A DNA stretch of 64,000 bases from Poa pratensis (Eukaryota; Streptophyta; Magnoliopsida; Poales; Poaceae). Below the pieces are notes generated by a model, which was given only the letters and a program-made list of their open reading frames with translations, ran no database searches and had not been told where the DNA came from. Position numbers and translations under genes: made by a program. Below are positions 47,316 through 57,192 of this stretch, piece by piece. Within the stretch, counting starts at the first letter, position 1, and the number at the start of each line of letters is the position of its first letter. The stretch spans positions 41,297,172-41,361,171 of the forward strand of contig CAMZMU010000107.1 of the NCBI GenBank assembly GCA_947311845.1, written 5' to 3'.

Positions 47316-47700
47316 CTTTCCTAGATGAAAAAAAGGGCCAGCCCCCGGCTCACACGTGGGCCCATAGTTTTCCCATTTTTTGTAGTTAAACCTATTTTGG
47401 TTATAGACAAGCATATATGTATATCATGTATAAAATAATGGTATACTAAATATAACCAAAAATGTTTTTTTAAGGTACCAAAAATGTCTTTTTTTATGTA
47501 TTATTTTGTGTGTGTGAGACAAGCATATATATGTATATCATGAATAAATAATGGTCTACTAAAAAATGTGTGCATATTCTTTTCTTTAAAATGTGTGTCT
47601 GTTCTTCTTTAAATATAACTAAAAATTTTTTTTTAAAGAATAACAAATGTGTGTATATTCTTTTCTTTAAATATAACCAAAAAATATTTTTTTTAAAGAA

Positions 47701-47760
47701 AAAAATGTGAGACAGCCAGGATTCGAACCTGGCTGCCCCAAGTACAAGGTTCATTTGCTA
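47701..47760 (-). other. tRNA-like T-arm fragment inside CACTA2
   Basis: On the minus strand: AGCCAGG-TTCGAAT-CCTGGCT followed by GTCTCACA, a perfect TpsiC-type stem-loop with the invariant TTCGA core, preceded by a GGGGC stretch. No matching D-arm and anticodon arm could be folded from the next 40 bases, so this looks like a 3' tRNA remnant or mimic, not a working tRNA gene. Confidence 0.35.
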
Positions 47761-49239
47761 ACCAATGGCTATGTGCAGTTGTTGTCATAAAACAGCAGCA
47801 CAACTTTTTATAACTTTAGACCACCTAATTCTGTGGCGCATGCCTCCAGGTGATGCGCCACAGAATCACACATTTCTGAGGCGCACCAAGGGGATGCGCC
47901 ACAGAATGCCTATACTTAGCCGTTTTGTCGACCACATACCCCTTTCTTCCCCAAATCCACACACACCACACGTAACGGTTGCGCTCTCGATCGTGCTCGA
48001 CCACCGCGCTCCGGCCGCCCTCGCCGTCGACGTCTCCCCCTCGCCTTGCACTCTCGCCATCGCCCCCACGCCGTTCTCTCGCCATCGCCACCGCCCATCC
48101 CGTGCGTCGGAGCCGGAACCTCGCGGTCTCACGCTGTCGCCACCGCGCCCATCACTAGTACAGAACGACCAATCGAAAACGGGCCAAAAACCCCTTCGGC
48201 AACGGAGAAAGGGTCCGTGTCCCCCGACCCTGTCACTGATTGAAGGCCTTCATCGGTAACAGAGGCAAAAAAACGTCACCGATGAGGCATAAGTTGGCTA
48301 CGGTTGTGGACCATCTCATTTCCGATGTATCGGTGCATCAGTAACGGAGATTCTATTTACTCGTTTTCATTGAGGTTCTTTCAGAAGCCTACAGGAGCAA
48401 TTCGGTTGCCAAATTACATTCAAAATCTCACAGCAGAAGCACAAAGTTGATACCAAACCATTCATAACGTATATAAGAATGTCATCATTACATAGCATCA
48501 AATGATGAGTTACACATGTCTCGCTAATCCTATCATTCTCATGCCTCCCTAAAACTTAACTTTTTATGACACTCCACTCTTCTCCAGCTCCACTTCTTCC
48601 TCAGTTCGAAGCGCCGAAAATGGAATTCGACCTAGCAAAAGACTCGAGTAGCGGTTTCATGCTTCTCCAAATCACATCTGCAGCCAAATGCTACACACAT
48701 ACACAAATAGATGGAACAAAAAACAAGAAACCACACCGAGCTCGCAAGCCTCCTTAGCAAATTAATCTTGCCAAATTCTTCGTAGCGAGGCTTGCTCCAT
48801 CTTGGACGGTGTCGCCGAAATATAATAACGTCACCGCTGTGACATTTCGGCCACACTGTCCAAGACACTCTTAATTAAAAAAGTGTTTTGAACAGTGCAG
48901 CGAAACGTCACAACAGCGACGGTTCAGGATATGATCCCACTTTGTATTTAGCTCTTTTAAAGCTTGTTTGGATCTGCATGGCGCTTCTGCATATAAAATA
49001 CATGGATGTCTAGTTAGAAAAGAGCCAAATATGATGCACATGACATAAATACAATTTAAGATGAAAACAGTTACACCTTAAGCGTCTATATCCGTGTGTT
49101 TGCTGTCCGATCGAAACGATTTGGAGGCAGAACTTGAAGGTGATGTTACCTTCAATTGCCTCACCATTTTATGCATTGTCGCCGAAATATACTATTACTT
49201 CATACACTGCTACACAAAACCACAACGAGATTAGCACAT

Positions 49240-49665
49240 TGACAAAGGGTTGAAATTAATCTATTAGACTTCAAATACTAAAACAAACACAACACAATAC
49301 TAGACTTCAAATATTAGACAAGTTGAAGGTAATGTATTCATCATCGGCAGTACTAAAAACAAACACAACACAATACTAGACTTCAAATATTAGACAAGTT
49401 TATATGCTACTTAAAAAAAAATGTAAGATCTAGTGTTGAGGGTGTATTCATCATCGGCAGTACTACAATACTAGACAGAACACAATACTACAATACTAGA
49501 CAGTACTACAATACTAGATCGGTAGATGCTACTTTAAATAAAATGTAAGATCTAGTGTCGAGGGGTGTATTCATCATCGGCACTAGAACAGAACACAATA
49601 CTAGACTTCAAATACTAGACAAGTTTTTTGTGCTACTTAAACAAAATGTAAGATCTAGTCGGCTG
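49240..49665. repeat. Minisatellite in CACTA3
   Basis: Three to four irregular units built from AATACTAGACTTCAAATAYTAGACAAG, TGCTACTT...AATGTAAGATCTAGT and GTGTATTCATCATCGGCA. Unit length is about 90-130 bp, with internal losses. Confidence 0.75.
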
Positions 49666-49751
49666 CATACCGGGGAAGATGCACGGCAATAGACCAGTAG
49701 ATCCGCGTCGGCGACATACTCGGGAAGATGCGCGGCGGCTCGCCGACGAGC

Positions 49752-49916
49752 CGCTGGGGGGGGGGGGGGTGGTGCGCGGCGGCTCACGACGTGCCGCTGG
49801 GGGAAGATGCGCCGACGCGCCGCTGGGGGAAGATGCACCGGCGATGCCGACCGGACGCGCCGCTCAGATCTGGAGATAAGGGTTAGGTCTGGAGCCGCTG
49901 CCACACTATGACTGTG

Positions 49917-49949
<33 letters not shown>

Positions 49950-49960
49950 CGTTAGAGTTG
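49752..49960. repeat. G-run and (GAGAGT)n tract in CACTA3
   Basis: A run of about 14 G near 49756-49769, GCCGCTGGGGG words repeated around 49750-49830, and GAGAGT repeated about five times at 49917-49950. Confidence 0.7.
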
Positions 49961-50389
49961 CCGCAGTGGCACATTTATAGCATATAACATCGCAAACGGA
50001 GGCGATAAACAACCGTTTCCTCTAATTTCTCACTGACACACTGGGCCTACTACAAAGAATCGATAGAGTAATTGAACTAACTATCTACTCTACTTGTTCT
50101 GCTTACGCCCTGCCTCCGCGCCATTGTCATCCGCGGCGCGGCGTTGCTTCTTGCCGGTTGCCTTTTCCTCAGGCGCGTGCTCCTCCTCCTCCTCCGGCTC
50201 GTGCTCCTCCTTCTCCGGCCGTGCGTCATTCTCCGGCGAATCCTCCTCTCGCGCCTCTTCTCCGGAGCGTGATCCTCCTTCTTCGGCGCGTCCTCCTCCG
50301 GCGCGTCCTCCTCCGACGCCTCCTCCGATGACTCCTCCTCCGGCGCCTCCTCCGACGCCTCCTCGTCGTCGTCGTCGTATTCTTCCTGG

Positions 50390-50650
50390 CTAGAAAATAC
50401 GGCTCCGCGGGTCCTCCGGCTCCTCTTCCTCCGGCGACTCGTCCTCTTCGGAGTCGTCTTCTCCTTCGTGTGAAGACGGCGGGTCCGAGTCGTCGGAGTC
50501 GTCTTCTACAGAGCGTGAAGATGGCGGGTCCGAGTCGTTGGGGTCCGAGTCCGGCGGCCCGTCTTGATCCCACCATGGAACTTCACCGCGGTCTTCCACG
50601 CTCGCGTCGTCGCTCGGGACTTCCTCGTTCTGCCACCAGGGTTCCTCCAT
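50390..50650 (-). CDS. Acidic repetitive frame in CACTA3 (uncertain)
   Basis: 86 codons on the minus strand starting M-E-E-P-W-W-Q-N-E-E and ending at a stop near 50390. The protein is strongly acidic with repeated S-D-D-S-D-P-P-S-S and E-E-E-D runs and a repeated P-W-W motif. The next 220 bases downstream (50170-50390) are a CCTCCG/CCTCCT-type simple repeat that stays open in other phases (poly-Arg, poly-Gly). It is the only coding-like segment of the element. No family recognised; it may be a captured exon or a product of the simple repeat. Confidence 0.3.
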   Translation of the reverse strand: MEEPWWQNEEVPSDDASVEDRGEVPWWDQDGPPDSDPNDSDPPSSRSVEDDSDDSDPPSSHEGEDDSEEDESPEEEEPEDPRSRIF

Positions 50651-51678
50651 GGCGGTTGTGCTGTGTGGTAGATAATGTGGGAGAGAACGAAGGGGAGAAT
50701 GCGGGACCTGCCTGGCTTCGCGTGGTTCCAGTCACATTTTATTAGCGTCGATCAGGCGGTTCCAATCCCTCGTGAATTAAGCCGCATTGAACAGGCGCTT
50801 CAGATTGCAACTGCAATTTCCCAAGCACATCGCAAACGGATATACATAAACAACCGTAGGCATAGAGATACATATTGGAAACGGAGACAAATTTATGACC
50901 GTTGCCAATACTTTTGGTAAAGGAGATATAAAATTCTCCATAACCAATGTTGACGGACCAGCCTCTGCCAAGCCACGTCCGCAACGCTAAAATCGCGATT
51001 CTCTGGTCGCCTAACTCTTGCCGCTGCCATAGAGGGGTATCCGATGTGTCGTTCTGTACTAGTGCATCCCCGTGCGTCGGCGCCGGAACCGCGCTTGCTC
51101 GGCGTCGGACCTCCACGACCGGCAGCGCGCACCTGAGGAAGCAACTCCACGCCGCCCTCCCTCCCCTGCCCGAGGTACACGGCCCTCCCCTGTCTCCCCT
51201 TGCCTGCTTGCTCGCCATGTGTTCGACGAAATGCTGCTGTTAAATTTTGTTGTTGATTGCTCCTGGAGAAATTTTGCTGAGTGTGATGCTCCTGGAGTAA
51301 TTTGCTTGCAGTAGCAGTAGAAGGAGTAGCAGCAGTTCTTGAAAATTTGCTGGCACAATTTTTTTGTAGAAGGAGTAGCAGCAGTAGCAGTAGAAGGAGT
51401 AATTTTGCTGGCACAATTTTTGTAGAAGTATATGGTTTTTTTATCCAAGTATGGTATGCTTTTATTTAGATGAAATTCGATCCAAAAATTTGTCTTGAAC
51501 AAATTCACTCTAAAATAGAGGTTCATTGGCATTAATGAGCTTTGAATTGTTTTTATGTTTAGTCTATATAAGAACCATACTTGTTAATTGCTACTATCAT
51601 ATGGAGTACAAATTAGGACTAGTTAGTCTGTGAATTATAAATCTGGAAGGGCTTAAGAATGCTAAGATATTCTGGTGT

Positions 51679-51886
51679 CGACCATCGTGTCGTGGAGATG
51701 CCGGCGGAGATGTGGATATTTTTGTGAAATGTTTGCAGCTACCCTGAGAGGCACTTGAGATTGCCAGAACGTCGATTAACTTCCGTTCCGGTAAATTCGG
51801 GTACTCCATATGTCCCTTTTTTAGCAAAGGTCATGCCGAAATTTTTCGTGAATTTTGGTATGTCTTTGCTAAAAATAGGACATATG
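51679..51886 (+). repeat. Duplicated block with long hairpin, copy a
   Basis: About 208 bp repeated at 53713-53919 at over 90% identity. Its last 80 bases (51807-51886) form a nearly perfect hairpin: an arm starting CATATGTCC and containing TTAGCAAAG pairs over about 36 bp with an arm ending GGACATATG, with a loop of about 7 bases. It could be transcribed as a small-RNA precursor; that is inference. Confidence 0.7.
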
Positions 51887-51978
51887 AAGAAGACTCCCTC
51901 ATAATTTGATAATTGATAATTTAGTTGTCTAGTTTGTAGTATATAGTTGTGTAGCTTAGATTGTAGATAATTTTAGTT

Positions 51979-52455
51979 GTGAGGGTTCCTTATTTACTTA
52001 AAAATTGTGTTTTTAGTTTATTGTTCTCGGCGACGCTATCACTGTTGGACCAGAGGGGCGATGTCCGCGACTGGACTCCGCCGGGCTGGCACTGGGAGGT
52101 GCTACCTTCCGGGACGCGTATCTTGGTGAGGAATCCGGGTGACGTCGTCGACCCGAATCTTCTTTGGTGGCGGTCGCGTGGGCCATGCTCGGTGCAGAGG
52201 GAGCCGGCCCCCGAGGAGGTGGTACGTCGCCGTATCAGGGAGGAGGACGAGCACGTCCGTCGCTACATGCATTTGTTGGATAGGCAGTACAACAATGGAT
52301 GGTCGTTTCTTCAGAGGGTTCCTCCTCACGTGAGCTATGACCCTGTGAGGGTTCCTTATCTTTGGATGCGCAGCGCCCGCGGCTCAGCACCCCGCGGCTC
52401 AGGACCGGTCGAAATTAATTTCAGAGGTTCATGCATGGGAGAGGAGATGTATTAG
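51979..52455 (+). pseudogene. CACTA2 upstream frame of unknown function
   Basis: Open to a stop at 52455. The conserved-looking part begins after a possible acceptor near 52017 (G-D-V-R-D-W-T-P-P-G-W-H-W-E-V-L-P-S-G-T-R) and is rich in W, R and acidic residues (R-R-R-I-R-E-E-D-E-H-V-R-R-Y-M-H). It ends about 260 bp before the AP2-like frame. It is probably an exon of the same transcription unit: both lie between the two duplicated blocks. I do not recognise a domain. Confidence 0.35.
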
Positions 52456-52717
52456 TGATATTATTCGCGATGTATTAGGGTTAAATAAAAATGGACCAAA
52501 TTATTCATGGGATCAAGATGTATTAGTTATACTTTTGCATATTTGATCAATGTCCCTACATGCATGAATATAATTTTGGCATGACTTGCTAAAAATAATT
52601 TTAGTTCTGTTCATTGGTTTATATTTTGTAATTTCCACATTGTGTAGTTTGTAGTATATAGTTGTGTAGTTTTTTGATTCTAATGAATTTGTTTTTAATA
52701 TGTTTTAGTTTCACGGA

Positions 52718-53614
52718 ATGGCCGGGTTTAAGGGTGTGAGGGCGTGCTATAGGAAGAAGCTTGGTCGGTACGTGTATGGATGTCAGATCCATATCAACAA
52801 GAGGAAGCACTGGGCTGGGCGGTTTAATACAGCGGAGGAGGCGGCGCGCGCCTATGATTATTTCGCCGTACATGAGTACGGTGATAAGAAGAAAGATAAG
52901 GATCTGAACTACCCAGCGGATCGCCACCGTGTGAATGAGTTCATACCGGATGGGATCAGACAGGTGGAAATGGCCAAGTAGATGGAGCACAGGTTGGCTG
53001 AGGCGCAGATCGCATGTCGCAACGCACGCCCCTAGGAAGACCCGTATGTGAGGCATCTCCTGCAGAACGAGCCAAACTTGATGTCCTACCAGCAGTTCAG
53101 CGCTAGTCCTTTTGACGGTGCTGGTCCTTCGTACGGCACCGGTCTTTCCCACGGCGCCGGTCCTACTGACGACGACATCACTTCTCTTGGGATCTGGGCG
53201 GAGGAGGAGGAGGAGCAGCAGCAGGAGGAGGACTGGGAGAAGGACTGGGATTCCGACTCTGAGCAGCGGTGACAGAAGCAGCAGCAGGAGCGGCAGCAGG
53301 CATCGAAGGAGCGGCAGCAGCAGCGGCACCAGGAGTGGCAGGAGTCGGAGCAGCAGCTACTGCGGATGTTCGGGCCGCCGAACCCCGATGTTTATCACCA
53401 CAGCGACCCTAGGCACTGGGTCAAGGTGAATAGACGGGACGGCGTACCTCCGTTCCGCACTCTTTCGGGTCATCCGTGGGGGAGCGAGGACACTGATGAC
53501 CCGCAGATCCGATGTTCTGGGCTCAGCTGGATAGGTCGGACCCATAGAGCGACTTTTCCACTTCTTTCCGTACTATGTTTTATGTTGACTTGTCCACTTA
53601 TCTATGTAGACTGA
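52718..53614 (+). pseudogene. AP2/ERF-like domain frame in CACTA2, three in-frame stops
   Basis: Starts M-A-G-F-K-G-V-R just after a likely acceptor (TTTTAG, 52705). Residues 4-66 follow the AP2/ERF DNA-binding fold: F-K-G-V-R, a G-R-Y-V-Y-G-C-Q-I strand, K-R-K-H-W-A-G-R-F-N-T-A-E-E-A-A-R-A-Y-D, then Y-F-A-V-H-E-Y-G and D-L-N-Y-P. The same frame stays meaningful for about 300 codons, through a Q/E-rich segment (E-E-E-E-E-Q-Q-Q-E-E, Q-K-Q-Q-Q-E-R-Q-Q) to P-P-N-P-D-V-Y-H-H-S-D-P-R-H-W. It is broken by TAG at 52979, TAG near 53033 and TGA near 53270. AP2/ERF proteins are plant transcription factors; here the domain may have been captured and used by the transposon. The stops each fit a C-to-T change in CAG or CGA. 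Confidence 0.65.
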
Positions 53615-53712
53615 TGTTTCCACTGTACTTGGTTAAGACTAATGTTTTATTTTCATGCATCACATGGTTGACTTGTCCACTTATGTTGACTTTCATGTGG
53701 TTGTTTGTGCTC

Positions 53713-53919
53713 CGACCATCGTGTCGTGGAGATGCCGGCCGGAGATGTGGATTTTTTGTGAAATGCTTGCAGGTACCCCGAGAGGGCCTTGAGATTGCCG
53801 GAACGTCGATTAACTTCCGTTCCGGCAAATTCGGTTACTCCATATGTCCCTTTTTAGCAAAGGTCCTGCCGAAATTTTTCGTGAATTTTGGCATGACTTT
53901 GCTAAAAATAGGACATATG
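53713..53919 (+). repeat. Duplicated block with long hairpin, copy b
   Basis: Partner of 51679-51886. The hairpin occupies 53841-53919. Arms differ from copy a by a few bases, some on paired positions (for example GGTCCTGCC against GGCATGACT), so pairing is largely kept. Confidence 0.7.
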
Positions 53920-54026
53920 GGGTATTGCGACTAATGCATGGGCCGGGTATCTTAGTACTTAATTAAGTGATTTTTTTCTTATATTTGGTGTACTAACTTC
54001 GACGTTTTTTTCTTATAGGTGCGCAC

Positions 54027-55674
54027 ATGGCTGACAATAACGAGGCCGGGGGTTCTCGAACAGGAGGCGAGGAACCGATAGAGGAAAATAGTATGATTCA
54101 GACGGTCATCGCACAGGCAGTGACAAAGACGTTCACGTCGATATTTCCTACTGTCTGTGAGGGTGTCAGGGTTTGGATTGAGGGAGGGAAAAAAGGGCCT
54201 CCCCCTGTGATCAGCTTCGGCTCCAACAAGTACTCAATCAATGTGGCTACAGAAGATGCACCCCCAGCATCCCCAGAGGTAAAGAAGAAGAAGCACATGA
54301 AGAGAAGTAAGCCAGCTCCTAAGACGACTATCCGGGGGTATGAAGACATGGTATCACCCCGTGCGGATGGCGTGACCCGAGTTCATGAAGCTGGTCAACC
54401 GATCCTGTGTCGGGAGCTGCTCCGCCTCGCAGACGGATGCATGCTCTCTTTGCAAAATGCTATCTTGACGCTAGAGGGCAACCTTCTTAAAGAAGAGGAT
54501 ACAAATTACTCGGTGTTCACTGTCAAGGTGCCAAAGGACTTGGCCGAGTTCGTCCATGAAACCCCCGCGGATCTGTTTTTCATATCGTACGAGGACGTCT
54601 TCAGGCTGTTTCACTTTAGACGGCTGGACTATAACTTGGTCTGCCTATACGCGCTCAACCAGGCGATGAGGATCAGGAGAGATAATACCCCGTACATCAA
54701 GGTAGTGGATCCCTACTACATGCGTGACAGCCTGCTGGTGGAAGGATCAACGACACGGGCCAAGGCCACGAAGTTCCTCCAGAGAATCATGCTGAACAAC
54801 CAGGATAAGAACAATTTTCTTATGCCTTTCTTTTCCGAGTAAGTACACATCCGGTCGCCGCCGTCGTATCTTATGCTTTCTTATAGATTTCTTCCGTTGT
54901 TGATTCTTTCCAACATTCCGTTTCAATTGTGTTGAGCAGTGACGAGTATGCAGTACTCATCGTCGTAAGCCCGGGGTGGTCCGTTGCCACTTATTTCGAC
55001 TCGGGGAGTCTTAAAGACTACACCAGAATAAAGGGTGTTCTCGATGAGGCTCTCGAGGGCTATGCCCAAAAAGGAGGCCACTTCCACAAAGAAAAGAATG
55101 GGAAACGTTTAACGAAGGACAACAAACACATTTTCTGGCATGGGACTGGGTTCCATTGCATCAAGCATGCGCCTGGCAGCGTGAAGGATGCCTTCTACGT
55201 CCTCCATCACATTAAAGGGCTTGTCCGGGATGTAGAGACAACGAGGTGGCCATCTAGTATCCAAGAATGGAGCAAAAATGCGGGGAAATCACCGATTCTG
55301 AGCTTAGAGAAGACTTCCATCGCATCCAGAGGCAGTTATCGCAAATCATCGTGGAAGATGTCATGACAGAAGGGGGGTCCTTACACAACGCCAGAGGTAG
55401 GATGTATTATAAAAGAAAGCCTTGCCTCACTCGATAGAAGTGCTTCTTTATTTTATTTATTATAGACTTATCCACTTAATTAGATGAATAAATCATACTC
55501 TATTTATATTATTAACCAAATATATATCCCAATCCATCTCCAGGGTTGTCTAAGTGGGAGATCGAAGAACGCCTAGATAGGCAAAATGACATGAGGACGT
55601 GGATGACGAAAGACTGCTATAAACCGTTCCCGGAGCCGATCAAGAAGAAGGCTCAATCCTACAAGTGGAGCTAG
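54027..55674 (+). pseudogene. CACTA2 Ulp1-like (C48-related) protein gene, one frameshift
   Basis: Exon 1 54027-54838 (M-A-D-N-N-E-A-G-G-S...), intron 54839-54939 (GTAAGT...GAGCAG), exon 2 54940 to about 55393, intron to about 55542, exon 3 to the stop at 55674 (L-S-K-W-E-I-E-E-R-L...Y-K-W-S). Exon 2 loses frame near 55273, where one A seems missing from an A-run (E-W-S-K then C-G-E-I-T-D-S-E-L-R-E-D-F in the next phase). Residues 80-110 hold a basic stretch (K-K-K-K-H-M-K-R-S-K). Exon 2 begins with the Ulp1-like core Y-A-V-L-I-V-V...Y-F-D-S-G-S, where the usual catalytic His-Trp appears as Tyr-Ala. This protein type accompanies grass CACTA elements. A missing catalytic His argues against protease activity. 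Confidence 0.6.
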
Positions 55675-56239
55675 ACGTGTTCTCCATCATCGTCGATGTA
55701 CTCGATTTTATCCTAGTGTAGGCGGTGAACACTTCATTTGTAACGTGTGAAACGATGAAGTTTTGTATCAACATTTGTGTAAAAATTCCGCACTTGTCAA
55801 CTCTATATGTATGTTATCTCGGGATATATATAGGTAATGTGATGACATAGTAATGTGTTTTTTTCATATACCTGTCAAAATATATTATTTTTCTGTTATA
55901 TCTGTATAAATACTATAATATACCTGTATTCCTGTAATATACCTGTATTTGTACAGCGGGCAGCAGCAAATTCCAAATACCTATACAGAAATTCTGTGGC
56001 GCATGGTTTTTTGTTCTGTGGCGCACTCTTTTCTGTGGCGCACCCCTAAGGATGCTCCACTAAATAAGTTTCAGTGGCGCATGGAACAGGGTGCGCCACA
56101 GAATGTTGGGATTTCTGTGGAGCACCAGGGGGTGCGCCACAGAATTCACATTTTTGTGGCGAATATTCTGTGGCGCACCCACCATGCGCCACAGAAAGCC
56201 ATTTTTGGTGCGCCACAGAAAGGATTTTCCCTGGTAGTG
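55675..56239. other. CACTA2 right end with subterminal repeats
   Basis: 3' UTR-like AT-rich sequence to 55960, then GTGGCGCA/TGCGCCAC repeats (55995-56222), then the terminal inverted repeat. Confidence 0.7.
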
Positions 56240-56665
56240 CAAATTCAACTTCTCAAGTGCACTTTCTGTTTCGGTCTGTGCATCAACGATGACCCGACGT
56301 AAATCATCATCTATGATTGGCTCATCTGGTACCTCTTCATCTTCAGCTTCCCCCCTTGTATTACCACCGTATTCAGGGCACATGTAGTTGTCATCGTTCT
56401 CTTCTTCTTCGTTGTTTTCCATCATAACCCATCTTTCTCCGTGCTTGGTCCAACAATTATAGCCGGACATGAAACCAAACTGAATCAGGTGGATGTGAAG
56501 GGTTTGTGAGCAAGAGTAATCCTTCGCATTCCGATAGTTACGGCATGGACAACACATAAAACCATTCCGCGTGTTTGCCTCAGCCACGTTGAGAATAGAA
56601 CGCACGTCTTGCATGTACTCGTGAGAGCGTCGGTCAGCGTACATCCATGGATGGCTCATATGCAT
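56240..56665 (-). pseudogene. CACTA1 TNP2-type transposase, N-terminal piece
   Basis: Starts at 56665 on the minus strand: M-H-M-S-H-P-W-M-Y-A-D-R-R-S-H-E-Y, then F-M-C-C-P-C-R-N-Y-R-N, the transposase-associated domain at the N-terminus of TNP2. Next H-L-I-Q-F-G-F-M-S-G-Y and W-T-K-H-G-E, then an acidic linker (N-N-E-E-E-E-N-D-D). The frame is open until CACTA2 interrupts it at 56242. The transcript continues in principle at 46965 and then 36926. A R-W/W-M-Y start of this type usually lies at residue 1-10, so the start is reasonable. Confidence 0.8.
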
Positions 56666-57192
56666 TATGTAAGTATGTTAAATGCAATCACGATGCTAAA
56701 ATTATTAATGAAAGATGAAAGGGTTTAGTTGCTAACCTCTTGGAACACTTTAATAAAATGGGGATAAACTCGAGCTCAGTGGTGAAGAACAAAGGAGAAC
56801 GAAGCTGGCTAGATCGGGCATTTCATCGAACACCTCTTATGCATAGGAAGAAACAACAAACTAGCACACACCTCTCACCTTATAGAATGGAAAAAAAAAC
56901 TGAGGAGAGGGGTGAGTAGGGGCTGCTTTTATAGGAACAGAGGACCTCTAGTTCCGGTCCGTATTACGAGCCGGGACTAGATGTTCCGCACATGGCCCTG
57001 CCGTGCGAGACACCTCTAGTCCCGGCTCGTAATACGCACCGGGACTAGAGGTCCCGTTCGAACCGGGATTAGTCCTCTGCGGCATCGTAATCGTTGAACC
57101 GGGACTAGTGCCCTCCTCTAGTCCGGGTTCAAACGCAATCCGGGACTAGATCCCAATTGGGGTCTAGACCAAAGGCATGATTTCCACTAGTG
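56666..57192 (-). other. CACTA1 right terminal region
   Basis: Upstream region of the transposase and subterminal repeats (CCGGGACTA / TAGTCCCGG words at 56940-57160), closing with the terminal repeat at 57192. Confidence 0.7.

Larger units (their letters stand above)
48153..51064. mobile_element. CACTA element 3, nested in CACTA2
   Basis: Perfect terminal inverted repeats of 17 bp (CACTAGTACAGAACGAC / GTCGTTCTGTACTAGTG) and target duplication CAT at 48150-48152 and 51065-51067. The interior has no transposase: AT-rich DNA, a minisatellite, simple repeats and one acidic frame. Words such as CATCGGTAAC/CACCGATG near the left end may be subterminal repeats. Across the insertion the host sequence joins as GCGCCCAT/CCCCGTGCGTCGG, matching the phrase at 48090-48110. 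Confidence 0.85.
46966..56239 (+). mobile_element. CACTA element 2, nested in CACTA1
   Basis: Left end CACTACCAGGAAA (46966), right end on the minus strand CACTACCAGGGAAA (56239), target duplication CAA on both sides (46963-46965, 56240-56242). Subterminal TGTGGCGCA/TGCGCCACA repeats mark both ends. Excluding CACTA3 it is about 6.4 kb. It carries no TNP2 transposase. It does have an upstream frame (51979-52455), an AP2-like frame (52718-53614) and a Ulp1-like gene (54027-55674), all on the plus strand, so it is non-autonomous. Confidence 0.9.
33477..57192 (-). mobile_element. CACTA element 1 (outermost), degenerate, holding three nested elements
   Basis: Left end CACTACTAGAAACAGG at 33477; right end, read on the minus strand from 57192, CACTAGTGGAAATCATG. 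Subterminal regions carry many TAGTCCCGG/CCGGGACTA words (33490-33960 and 56940-57170), typical of one grass CACTA group. Coding remnants lie on the minus strand: TNP2-type transposase in three pieces and a Ulp1-like frame. Without the nested elements it is about 4.9 kb, so much has been deleted. It sits in exon 1 of ubiquitin-L40 copy 2. The flanking triplets (CTG, GCC) do not match, consistent with a deletion at the insertion point. Confidence 0.85.

Noticed and set aside
47701..47772. tRNA gene
   Set aside because: Only the T-arm folds; no D-arm or anticodon arm and no complete acceptor stem.
50226..50576. Poly-arginine frame
   Set aside because: Product of a CCTCCG-type simple repeat read in one phase.
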